A stretch of DNA of 64,000 nucleotides from NCBI GenBank assembly GCA_041402005.1, contig JAWKTB010000003.1, forward strand, positions 124,001-188,000. The letters are read 5' to 3'. This document shows, in pieces, positions 26,536 through 35,157 of the stretch. This stretch comes from JAJRXR01 sp041402005. GTDB taxonomy: Bacteria > Planctomycetota > Phycisphaerae > Phycisphaerales > UBA1924. Every line of letters begins with the position of its first letter. The first letter of the stretch is position 1. The notes under the pieces are model-generated. The model was not told the DNA's origin, searched no databases, and saw nothing but the letters and a program-made list of their open reading frames with translations. Both the position numbers and the translations under genes were made by a program.

Positions 26536-27819
26536 TCAGGGACACCCCTCGGAGAACGCGGTCAAGAACGCGACGACGTCGGAGAAGTCCCACTGCCCGA
26601 ACGGCTCGGCGAGGTCGGCGGCGCTCTCCATCGCGCTGAATGCGACCAGGAACGCCACGACGTCGGAGAAATCGAGCTGCCCGATCGGGTCGGCCAGGTC
26701 GGCGGGGCACAGTGTTGCCACCGCCAGGGACAGGGGCAGATCGAACCCGGGCTGGCCCAACGAGACGGCGGTCGCGTTGTCGTAGAACACGGTCGTCTCG
26801 CCCGCGTCGCGGTAGTCGCCGTCGTTGTTCAGATCGACGAGCCGCATGAGGCGGTCGTTGAGCGCATCGGTCCAGAGGAGCGACCCGTCCGGCGCGAGGA
26901 CGAAGTCGCGGGCTGACCCGGTCGAGAACCCGCTGGTGGATTCGTTCCAGATCTGGCGGAGCTCGGAGGCGACGTTGATCGTGCCCGAGCCATTGTTGTC
27001 GCTCGCCGCGTAGAAGACGATCGTCCCGCCGAGGGTGGCGGCGCCGAAGATGACCTCGTCGGTCGAGACGCGGTACTCGAGCTCGTACATCCCGAAGAAT
27101 GTCGTGTTGACGAGGGCGAAGAGCTGGGCGCTGTCGATCCACTGTGTCCTGGCCGTCCCCGCGGGGTCGATGATGTCGATCGACTCGATCTGGTTGGGGT
27201 CGGTGATGTCGATGGTGTAGACGTTGCCCGCGGCGTCCTCGATCACGTCGAAGGTCGTCGCGGCGCTCACGCCCATCGGCGACAGCTCGAACCACTCGAC
27301 ACTCTCGCCCGGGTCGTTGACGTCGCTGTCGTTGTTGAGGTCCCGGAGGATGTAGATCGCCTCGGGGCGGGTGGTGTCCAGCGTGTTGTTGTCGAGGAGG
27401 AAATAGGAGCCGTCGGTGCGACGGCGAAGCTCGGCGGGGTTGGTCATGGTCAATCCGATGGGCAGGAGCCCGTCGAACCAGACCGAGGCCTCGCCGACGC
27501 CCAGGGCGCTCCCGTCGTGGTCCGTGTCGTGCATGAGGATGATGTTGTCGGGGTCGAAGTTGTCGGTGGCCAGGAGGGTGTACGCGTCGAGGGCGACCAT
27601 GCCCTGGGCGTTGTCGATGCCGAGCATCGGGGGCGGGGAGTCGTCGTAGAAAAGCGTCGCCTCGCCCGGGTCGTGGGCGTCGCCGTCCCCGTTGAGGTCC
27701 GCCAGGCGGAGAATCTCGTCGTTGAGCTGGTCGTGCATGAAGACAACGAGCGGGCCTGCGGCGCCGGCGAGCGCGGGGGTGAGCGTCAGCGTGAGCATCG
27801 CAGCAATCGGGGTCTTCAT
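26536..27819 (-). CDS. Secreted propeller-like protein with internal DxNxDGD calcium loops and GC-type dockerin
   Basis: The 427-residue product has a signal peptide (AAMLTLTLTPALAGAAG) and a beta-rich domain with three EF-hand-like loops: DLNGDGDAHDPGE, DLNNDSDVNDPGE and DLNNDGDYRDAGE. Each lies beside LRLAD/ILRD/MRLVD strands, so the loops seem to mark blades of a propeller-like fold. The function is not known. The GC-type dockerin ends SEGCP, and its leading Cys is in TLCPADLADP. GGAGG lies 5 bases before the ATG at 27819. Confidence 0.85.
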   Translation of the reverse strand: MKTPIAAMLTLTLTPALAGAAGPLVVFMHDQLNDEILRLADLNGDGDAHDPGEATLFYDDSPPPMLGIDNAQGMVALDAYTLLATDNFDPDNIILMHDTDHDGSALGVGEASVWFDGLLPIGLTMTNPAELRRRTDGSYFLLDNNTLDTTRPEAIYILRDLNNDSDVNDPGESVEWFELSPMGVSAATTFDVIEDAAGNVYTIDITDPNQIESIDIIDPAGTARTQWIDSAQLFALVNTTFFGMYELEYRVSTDEVIFGAATLGGTIVFYAASDNNGSGTINVASELRQIWNESTSGFSTGSARDFVLAPDGSLLWTDALNDRLMRLVDLNNDGDYRDAGETTVFYDNATAVSLGQPGFDLPLSLAVATLCPADLADPIGQLDFSDVVAFLVAFSAMESAADLAEPFGQWDFSDVVAFLTAFSEGCP

Positions 27820-27923
27820 CTCATCCTCCAGGCGTGGGTGATCGCCCACGTCGGAACCTACCGCCCCCGACCGGGCCGTTCAATCTTCGCGAGTCACGTC
27901 TGGGGTAATGGCGCAAAGAAACA

Positions 27924-27950
27924 GGCCCCCTTCCGGGGGCCCGTCGTGGA
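27924..27950 (-). terminator. Probable terminator after the lamin-tail-like gene
   Basis: GGCCCCC (27924-27930) pairs with GGGGGCC (27935-27941) around TTCC. Read on the minus strand it is followed by TGTTTCTTT. It lies about 60 bases after the stop of the gene at 28002-28811. Confidence 0.65.
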
Positions 27951-28001
27951 GGGGGGGCTCTGGCGGCTCATTCGAGCGTGGAGTCGAGAGGGAGCGACGA
28001 C

Positions 28002-28811
28002 TCAGGGGCAGCCTGACCCGAACGCCGTCAGGAATGAAACGACGTCGGAGAAGTCGAACACGCCCATCGGGGCGGCGAGGTCGGCGGCGGGGTCCATCGT
28101 GCCGAAGGCGGTCAGGAACGCCACCACGTCGGAGAAGTCCAGCGTGCCGAAGGGCTCGGCGAGGTCCGCCGCGTTGCAGTTGGCCGCGGGCTCGTTGACC
28201 TGGTAGTTCGAGGGCCCGTGCAGGATCCCGCAGCTCATGTCGGTCAGTTCGATCGAGACGGTGTCCAGCGTGGTCGAGATCCAATCTGTGGCGGCGGTCC
28301 ACAGGCCGGCGTTGACCGCCTGCTGCGAGCGCTCGTCGGCGATCGGGTCGTTCACGCCGCCGGTCGACCACTGGATGTGGTCGCCCATGATGTCGGTGCG
28401 GCTGAAGTCGGCGAAGGAGATGTTCCCGTCGGCGTCGGGGAAGAAGAGGCTGATCGCGTACCCGCCGCTGGCGTCCAGAGGCGCCGCGATCAGCCCGCCC
28501 AGGGCCGAGACGTTGCGGTGGTCGGGGTCGGCGGGGGCGTCGTTGTTGAAGTGGATGAAGACGGACGTCCCGGCCTCGATGATCATGCCGTTGAGCCCGG
28601 TCTCGGCGGTGTACTGACGCACCTGGTTGTTGTCGTGCGAGCAGAACCGCCAGTTCGACAGGTCGATGTCCCCCGACCCGCAGTTGTGCAGTTCGAGGAC
28701 GGCGGTGTCGAAGTGGACGGACCAGAACTGGACGTCGCGCTCGGCGCCGAGGGCGCTCCCGCTCAGGGCGGTCAGCGCGGCGACGGCAAGCAGTCGGGGG
28801 GTGGTCGACAT
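28002..28811 (-). CDS. Secreted lamin-tail-domain-like protein with GC-type dockerin
   Basis: The 269-residue product has a signal peptide (LLAVAALTALSGSALG) and a domain resembling the lamin tail (LTD) immunoglobulin-like fold: FDTAVLELHNCGSGDIDLSNWRF-type start, then EAGTSVFIHFNND and LPDADGNISFADF-like strands. LTD modules in bacterial secreted proteins are usually accessory binding domains. The C-terminal GC-type dockerin ends GSGCP. AGGAGG lies upstream of the ATG. The LTD assignment is from pattern only. Confidence 0.82.
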   Translation of the reverse strand: MSTTPRLLAVAALTALSGSALGAERDVQFWSVHFDTAVLELHNCGSGDIDLSNWRFCSHDNNQVRQYTAETGLNGMIIEAGTSVFIHFNNDAPADPDHRNVSALGGLIAAPLDASGGYAISLFFPDADGNISFADFSRTDIMGDHIQWSTGGVNDPIADERSQQAVNAGLWTAATDWISTTLDTVSIELTDMSCGILHGPSNYQVNEPAANCNAADLAEPFGTLDFSDVVAFLTAFGTMDPAADLAAPMGVFDFSDVVSFLTAFGSGCP

Positions 28812-28938
28812 CGTGATGCTCCTCCTGGATCGGGCACACGGATCGCGCCCGCCAGGATGAATCTACCGCCGACGTCAAGCGGGGAAATCCCTCTAACCGG
28901 AGGGGTCGATTCGCGGCGCCCGCGGACTCAGGGGGGCC

Positions 28939-31548
28939 TCAAGGGCACCCGTCGCCGAAGGCGGTCAGGAACGCGATCACGTCGGAAAAGTCGAACACGC
29001 CGAACGGCGGGGCGTAGTCGGCGTCTGGCGAGCCCGACCCGAAGGCGGTGAGAAACGCGATGATGTCGGAGAAGTCGAGCGACGCGAAGGGCGCGGCCAG
29101 GTCCGCGGCGCAGCGCCCGAAGAGCGTCACCGCCGTCGGCGAGTACTCGATCCGGTGGTACGTGCCGGCGGGGTAGTTCACCTGGTCGAACGCGCCGGCG
29201 AGCTGATCGCCCGAGATCAGCGTGACGCTCTGGCCGGGGTCGAGCTGCACGCCGCCCTGGGAGCGCACCTCGAGCGTGCCGGCGAGCGTGATGAGCCCGG
29301 TGAACGAGAGCATGTCGGCCGCGATGGCGCCCCGACCCGGCGCGCCGGTCGCGTCCACGTCCAGGATCGTCAAGGTGGTGACGTCGAGCGAGCCGCCGAC
29401 ACTCAGCGTGAAGTCGATGACGCCGCAGGGCTCGGCGTCCACGCCCGGGCTGAGCGTCGCCCAGTCCAGGTCGAGCGACGCCGCGCCGATGGAGCCGTTG
29501 CCCTGGATCGTGCCCATGGGGACGAGGACGTCGTTGGCCGTGACGGCGCCGTTGGTCGTATCAGAGCCCAGGTTGAGCTCCTCGACCTCGCCCGGGTCGA
29601 ACTCGAGATCGCCCTGGACATCGAGGGAACCCTGGATGTTGGTGGTCGAGGCGGAGAAGTTCCCCGAGACGTCGACGGCGGCGCCGGGGTCGACGGTCCA
29701 GGTTCCCCCACCCGAGGAGTCGACGCTCCCGCCGACCGAGACACTCCCGCCCTGGACGTCGTTCGTGCCGGCGCCGGTCCAGTCGCCGCTGACGCTGGTG
29801 TCGCCGTCGCTGACGACGGAGCCCTGGTTCTCGAGGCTGTCGGCCTCGACGCTGGAGCCGCCCGAGTTCTCGAGCGTGCCCGTGTTGGTCACCGCGCCCG
29901 TCGCGAGCATGGCGCCGTTGAGGAGCCTGAGGCGGCCGCCGGTGATCGTGAGCGTGTCGGAATCGACGGGCGCCATGGCGCTGGGCCCGTCGATGACGAC
30001 CTCTGTGCTGTCGGCGATCCCGTTGATCTTTCGACCGCCGTTGGCGAAGAAGAGACGCCCGTTGCCGCTGACGATCCACTGCCCGCCCCCGCCCAGGACG
30101 TCCGCGACATTGAGGTCGGCGGGCGACCGGAAATCGATGGACCCCGCGCTGATGTCGACGACGCCCTGCATGTTCGTGAACGAGACCGAGACGACGCTGG
30201 CGTTGTCGACGGACTTGAGGACCTGGCCCTCGAGGTTCTCGAACGTGCCGTCGCCCGTCATGTTCCCGCCGTCGATTTGCCAGATCGAGCTGGAGCCGAC
30301 GCCGTTGGTGATCTTCCCGCCCATGGGGATCTTGACGAGGTGGCCCTGTGTGAAGTGGCCCTCGTTGTTGAACACGCCCGAGACGGTGCGGTCGCCGATG
30401 GTGGCGACAGTCTTGACCTGGCCGGGCGTCGTGTTCTGGTTGGTGAGGCTGCGGATCTCGCCGTAGAGCCACTCGAAGGAGCCGGTGTTCAGGATGGTGG
30501 TGGCGCCCATGTCGTCGGCGCCGAGCTTGCCGCCGAACAGGGAGAAGGGGCAGGAGGTGGCGCAGTTGAGCGTGCCCGTGCCAATCATCTCCGCCGCGCC
30601 CGTGAGCATGACCCTGTCGGAGGGGTCCGTGCCCGAGGCGACAAGCGAGGCGCCGCCGAGGAACTCATGCACGCCGGCGAAGAACTCTACGAAGCCCAGG
30701 TCGTTCAGGACCGTGATTGTGCCGTTGAGGCGGGTGTTGCGGTTGAAGTGGATCGATGACTGGTTGGACGCGCCCGACCCGATCGCCCTGAGCGTAGTGG
30801 AGTTGAGCGTGACGAGTTGCGTCGAGCCGGCAAAGGCGGTCTGGAAGGTGAGCGAGCCGCCGTTCAGGACCGTGATCGTGCCGCCGTTGTCGGTGAACGT
30901 GGGCACGAGGCTGTGGCTGGTGTTGGGGACGGTGAAGAACATCTCGCTCCCGCCCTGGTTGACGACCTCGGCGATGTCCTCGCTCCCGCTCGGGTTGGAG
31001 TCCATCCCGATGTCGCCCTCAATGATGGCGCCCGCGAAGATCGTGACCCGGGGCGTCCCGGCGCCGTCGAGCTTGAGCGACTGGCCGACGAGCAGCTCCC
31101 CGTTTGCCGTCACGTTCCAGGCGCCCTTGACGTTGAGCGAGCCGAAGATCGTGAGCGGGCCGTTGGCGAGGAACGTCCCGCCGGCGCCGCGCAGGGAGGC
31201 CACGGAGGTGGAGAGGTCCACGGTCGTGCCGCCGCTCACGGTGATGACGCCGCCGGCGCCGGCCTCGATCGCTGAGTTCGCCCCCAGCGTGAGCGCGTCC
31301 AGGTCGATGCTCTCGGCGCCGATGTCCGCGTACGTGCTCGCCGGCATAATCGCGCTGAAGAAGAACCCCCCGTTGCCGTTGTCGGGGTACTCGCTGACGT
31401 CGGGGACGTTGTCCCAGTTGTCCGCGTCGGTCCACTGGTGCTCGGTGAACGTGTTGAAGGTGCTGGTGACCTGGGCGTGGGCGCCCATGCCACCCCACAG
31501 CGCGATGCTGACGGCGATGGCGGCGCCCTGCTCGGCGCGTCGTTGCAT
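28939..31548 (-). CDS. Large secreted beta-helix/autotransporter-repeat-like protein with GC-type dockerin
   Basis: The 869-residue product has a signal peptide (GAAIAVSIALWGGMGAHA) and about 780 residues of short Gly/Asn/Thr-rich beta strands (TVLNGGSLTFQTAF, LTITGGRLRLLNGAMLATGAVTNTG, SSVEADSLENQGSVVSDGDTSVSG). This is the pattern of right-handed parallel beta-helix or autotransporter-associated strand repeats. The end of the repeat region (LDPGQSVTLISGDQLAGAFD) is typical of such proteins. A GC-type dockerin ends GDGCP. AGGGGGA precedes the ATG at 31548. Adhesin or matrix protein is a guess. Confidence 0.85.
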   Translation of the reverse strand: MQRRAEQGAAIAVSIALWGGMGAHAQVTSTFNTFTEHQWTDADNWDNVPDVSEYPDNGNGGFFFSAIMPASTYADIGAESIDLDALTLGANSAIEAGAGGVITVSGGTTVDLSTSVASLRGAGGTFLANGPLTIFGSLNVKGAWNVTANGELLVGQSLKLDGAGTPRVTIFAGAIIEGDIGMDSNPSGSEDIAEVVNQGGSEMFFTVPNTSHSLVPTFTDNGGTITVLNGGSLTFQTAFAGSTQLVTLNSTTLRAIGSGASNQSSIHFNRNTRLNGTITVLNDLGFVEFFAGVHEFLGGASLVASGTDPSDRVMLTGAAEMIGTGTLNCATSCPFSLFGGKLGADDMGATTILNTGSFEWLYGEIRSLTNQNTTPGQVKTVATIGDRTVSGVFNNEGHFTQGHLVKIPMGGKITNGVGSSSIWQIDGGNMTGDGTFENLEGQVLKSVDNASVVSVSFTNMQGVVDISAGSIDFRSPADLNVADVLGGGGQWIVSGNGRLFFANGGRKINGIADSTEVVIDGPSAMAPVDSDTLTITGGRLRLLNGAMLATGAVTNTGTLENSGGSSVEADSLENQGSVVSDGDTSVSGDWTGAGTNDVQGGSVSVGGSVDSSGGGTWTVDPGAAVDVSGNFSASTTNIQGSLDVQGDLEFDPGEVEELNLGSDTTNGAVTANDVLVPMGTIQGNGSIGAASLDLDWATLSPGVDAEPCGVIDFTLSVGGSLDVTTLTILDVDATGAPGRGAIAADMLSFTGLITLAGTLEVRSQGGVQLDPGQSVTLISGDQLAGAFDQVNYPAGTYHRIEYSPTAVTLFGRCAADLAAPFASLDFSDIIAFLTAFGSGSPDADYAPPFGVFDFSDVIAFLTAFGDGCP

Positions 31549-31699
31549 GTCGGTCCCCCTGCTGGCTTTGTGTGAACGGGTTCGCCCACGATACAGCGCG
31601 GGATTCACGCGCCGAAGCCCGGCGTCGGAATCCGCGCCGGACCTATAGTCACCCCCAACTCTCCAACCCCGAACACCACCCGAAGACAGGAAGCCGCGC

Positions 31700-33244
31700 G
31701 TGCCCACGAACAACTACGACGTCATCGTCATCGGCGGCGGGCCCGCGGGCTACGTCGGCGCCATCCGGGCCGCACAGCTCGGGTACAAGGTCGCCTGCGT
31801 CGAGCGCGCCAAGCTCGGCGGGGTCTGCCTCAACTGGGGGTGCATCCCCTCCAAGGCCCTGCTCTCCAACGCCGAGCTGATGGAGAAGCTCGCTCACCGC
31901 GAGGACTGGGGCCTCAAGATCAAGGGCGAAGTCGAGTTCGACTGGAACAAGGTGATCGGGCGCTCGCGCGACGTCGCGGGCAAGCTCAACAAGGGCGTCG
32001 AGTTCCTCCTCAAGAAGAACAAGATCGACCACATCGTCGGCAGCGCGAAGATCGTCAGCCCCGCCAAGGGCGGGCCCTGCAAGGTCGAGATCTACGACTG
32101 CGAGGTGCAGGAGGAGCGGACCGATGCGCCCGCCAAGCCCGCGGCCAAGCCCCGCGACACCATCACCGCCAAGCACGTCGTCATCGCGACCGGCTCGGTC
32201 GCGCGTGATCTGCCCTTCGCGAAGTTCGGGTCCGACCCCAAGATCTGGGGCGCCCGCGAGGCGATGTTCAACAAGGAAAACCCCAAGCGCCTGATCGTCA
32301 TCGGCTCGGGCGCCATCGGCATGGAGTTCGGCTACTTCTACCACTCCTTCGGGACCGAGGTCACGGTCGTCGAGATGCTCGACCGCATCGTCCCCGTCGA
32401 GGACTCGGAGGTCTCCGCCGCCCTGCTCCGCATCTACAAGAAGGGCGGCATGAGCTTCGAGCTCGGGCACACGCTCACCAAGCTCGACGTCAAGGGCAAG
32501 ACGGTGAAGGCCACCATCGCCCCCGTCAAGGACGGCAAGCCCGACGAGTCCAAGGCCAAGACCCTCGAGGCCGACCGCATCCTGCTCGCCATCGGCGTCA
32601 CCGGTCGCTTCGACGGTCTCTTCGACGACAAGCTCGGCCTCGAACTCGTCAAGGGCCACATCAAGACCGACTACGTCCCGGGTGACTTCGGAACGGTCAA
32701 GAAGCTCGACTACAAGACCAACCTGCCCGGCATCTACGCCGTCGGCGACGTCATCGGGCCTCCCTGGCTCGCGCACGTCGCGATGGAGGAGGCCGTCCTG
32801 TGCGTCGAGCGCATCGCCCTGCGCGAGGGCAAGCTCAAGCACGAGCCCTACCCGATGGACTACTCCATCATCCCGGGATGCACCTACTGCAACCCCCAGA
32901 TCGCCTCGGTCGGCTTCACCGAGGACGCGCTCAAGGCCAAGGGCCTCAAGAAGGGCGAAGATTACGAGGTCGGCAAGTTCCCCTTCACGGCGCTGGGCAA
33001 GGCCATCGCCAGCGCGCACACCGACGGCTTCATCAAGATCATCCGGGGCCTGCCCCGGGGCGAGATCCTGGGTGCGCACATCCTGGGCGACCAGGCGACC
33101 GAGCTCATCGCCGAGATGTCGCTGGCCCGACGCCTCGAGGCGACCAGCGAGGAGATCATCGCGACGGTGCATGCGCACCCGACGATGCACGAGGGCGTGC
33201 ACGAGGCGGCCCTCGCCAGCGAGGGGCGGATGATCCACGCGTAA
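31700..33244 (+). CDS. lpdA: Dihydrolipoyl dehydrogenase (E3)
   Basis: This FAD enzyme reoxidises the lipoyl group of 2-oxoacid dehydrogenase complexes and passes electrons to NAD. The 514-residue product has the FAD motif VIGGGPAGYVGAI, the redox disulfide GGVCLNWGCIPSK, the NAD motif VIGSGAIGMEFGYF and the C-terminal catalytic HAHPTMHEGVHEA. It is longer than usual (about 470) because of inserts near residues 120-150 (AKPAAKPRD). The GTG start has AGGAAG upstream. No E1 or E2 genes are near. It sits alone in the middle of the dockerin island. Confidence 0.95.
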   Translation: MPTNNYDVIVIGGGPAGYVGAIRAAQLGYKVACVERAKLGGVCLNWGCIPSKALLSNAELMEKLAHREDWGLKIKGEVEFDWNKVIGRSRDVAGKLNKGVEFLLKKNKIDHIVGSAKIVSPAKGGPCKVEIYDCEVQEERTDAPAKPAAKPRDTITAKHVVIATGSVARDLPFAKFGSDPKIWGAREAMFNKENPKRLIVIGSGAIGMEFGYFYHSFGTEVTVVEMLDRIVPVEDSEVSAALLRIYKKGGMSFELGHTLTKLDVKGKTVKATIAPVKDGKPDESKAKTLEADRILLAIGVTGRFDGLFDDKLGLELVKGHIKTDYVPGDFGTVKKLDYKTNLPGIYAVGDVIGPPWLAHVAMEEAVLCVERIALREGKLKHEPYPMDYSIIPGCTYCNPQIASVGFTEDALKAKGLKKGEDYEVGKFPFTALGKAIASAHTDGFIKIIRGLPRGEILGAHILGDQATELIAEMSLARRLEATSEEIIATVHAHPTMHEGVHEAALASEGRMIHA

Positions 33245-33342
33245 GACGCCCGTCGAACGCCTCCCGCAAGGTTCTGATTTGCGCCTTGCACCAGCGGCGG
33301 GCGGCCCCGAGGATGGGCCGACCGCAAAGGGAGGGCGACTCC

Positions 33343-35085
33343 ATGAACATCCGCCTCGTCTCGGGCGCCGCAGCGCTCTTGTCCGCCTCCGCCTGGGCGC
33401 CCGCCGAAATCCTCCGTGTGGACGCGAGCGCCGCTCCGGGGGGTGACGGCTCGAGTTGGAGCCTCGCGTTCAACTCACTCACCGACGCCCTCGCCAGCGC
33501 CAGCACTGGCGACGAGGTCTGGATCGCGGGGGGGACCTACGTCCCCGATACGCCCGCCGGGCGCAACGCGACGTTCCGGATCCCCAGCGGCGTCCAGGTC
33601 TTCGGCGGGTTCGCGGGCACAGAGGCCGCTCTCGGGGATCGGGGCGACCCACTCAACCCACCCTCGATCCTCTCGGGCCTCCTGCCCACGAAGGAGCGCG
33701 TCTACCACGTCGTCACCATCGACGAGGCAAGCTCCTCGACCGCGCTCGACGGGCTGCATATCCGCGACGGCTTCGCCGAGGGCACGAGCGGCGCCGGCAT
33801 TCTCTGCACCGATTCCAACCCCGACTTCCGCTCACTCGTCATGACGGACTGCGTCGCCTCCTTGACCGGAGGCGCGATCTACGCCAACGGCATCTTCTTC
33901 CCCGACTCGATCGAGGTTTACGACTCGGTCTTCCGTGACAACCTGGCGGGCTCGGGCGGCGCCGCCGTCTGGTCCGAGATCCCGATCCGCCTGGAGCGCT
34001 GCGAGATCATCAACAACGACTCAGACGTCGGCGAGGCCGCCGTCCGCGTGCGCGCCAGTGGCCTGACCCGCATCCTGGACTGCGAGTTTGTTGGCAACGA
34101 CGCCGGGGACGGCTTCGGCGGGGCCTTCAACGCGCTCACCTTCGGCGACCTCAACGGCACGCTGGTCGAACGCTGCGAGTTCCGCGAGAACTCCGCCCCA
34201 CGTGCCGGGGCGATCGGGCTCACCAACTTCGGCACGCACACGATCCGTGGGTGCGCCTTCTACGCCAACGTCTGCACGGGTGACGGCGCCGGCGCGATCA
34301 ACTACCGGTGCTCCGGGTTCACCAACCGCCTCACCGTCGAGAACTGCCTGATCGATGGCAACACCACCGACGAGGGCGCCGGCGCGATCGCTTGCGATGG
34401 GCCCGGCTCCGTCCGCATCATCAACTCCACCATCGTCCACAATACATCGAGTGACGGCGCTGGCGCCGTCGGCGCGTGGGACGGCGACAATGCCATCGAC
34501 AACTCCATCCTCTGGGCCAACGACCTCGTCGGCGCCGATGACCAGACCAACTCCGTCGCAACCGATGTCTTCGGCGACATCGAGATCGACCGGTCCATCG
34601 TCCAGTTCTTGGGCGTTGGGGCGCCCCCTCCATCCGGCTTCGGCGCCTTCGACGCCGACCCGCTCTTCGTCGATCTCGATGGCCCCGACGACATGCCCGG
34701 CACGCCCGACGACGACGTCCGCCTCACGCCCGGCTCGCCCGCCATCGACGCCGGCGACAGCACCGTGCCCAGCTCGGTGCTCCATACGGACATCTACGGC
34801 GCCCCCCGGTACGTCGATGACCCGGATACCGCCGACACAGGCGTTCCCGACGGCGCCAACGCCGTCGTTGATCTCGGCGCCGCCGAGTACCAGGTCGCCC
34901 CACCGGAGTGCAACGACGCCGACCTCGCCGAGCCTTACGGCACGCTCGATTTCTCCGACGTCCTCGCGTTCCTGACCGCGTTCGCGTCGATGGACCCCGC
35001 CGCCGACCTCGCGCCCGAGATGGGGGTCTGGGACTTCTCCGACGTGCTGGCGTTCCTGATCGCCTTCGGCGGCGGCTGCCCCTGA
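33343..35085 (+). CDS. Secreted right-handed beta-helix protein with GC-type dockerin
   Basis: The 580-residue product has a signal peptide (LVSGAAALLSASAWAPA). The start ILRVDASAAPGGDGSSW with AFNSLTDALASASTGDEVWIAGGTY is typical of pectin-lyase-like helices. Repeated coils follow (ERCEIINN, LDCEFVGNDAG, VENCLIDGNT, INSTIVHNTS). The segment LTPGSPAIDAGDS is the 'choice-of-anchor Q' type ending. The GC-type dockerin has Cys before NDADLAEP and ends GGGCP. AAGGGAGG precedes the ATG. It may bind or cleave polysaccharide; no catalytic residues can be assigned. Related to 39657. Confidence 0.87.
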   Translation: MNIRLVSGAAALLSASAWAPAEILRVDASAAPGGDGSSWSLAFNSLTDALASASTGDEVWIAGGTYVPDTPAGRNATFRIPSGVQVFGGFAGTEAALGDRGDPLNPPSILSGLLPTKERVYHVVTIDEASSSTALDGLHIRDGFAEGTSGAGILCTDSNPDFRSLVMTDCVASLTGGAIYANGIFFPDSIEVYDSVFRDNLAGSGGAAVWSEIPIRLERCEIINNDSDVGEAAVRVRASGLTRILDCEFVGNDAGDGFGGAFNALTFGDLNGTLVERCEFRENSAPRAGAIGLTNFGTHTIRGCAFYANVCTGDGAGAINYRCSGFTNRLTVENCLIDGNTTDEGAGAIACDGPGSVRIINSTIVHNTSSDGAGAVGAWDGDNAIDNSILWANDLVGADDQTNSVATDVFGDIEIDRSIVQFLGVGAPPPSGFGAFDADPLFVDLDGPDDMPGTPDDDVRLTPGSPAIDAGDSTVPSSVLHTDIYGAPRYVDDPDTADTGVPDGANAVVDLGAAEYQVAPPECNDADLAEPYGTLDFSDVLAFLTAFASMDPAADLAPEMGVWDFSDVLAFLIAFGGGCP

Positions 35086-35157
35086 GATTATGAGAACGGG
35101 CTGAACGCCCGGGCACAAACGGGTGGCGATCTCCCTCCCGGGGTTCACATTGAAGGG

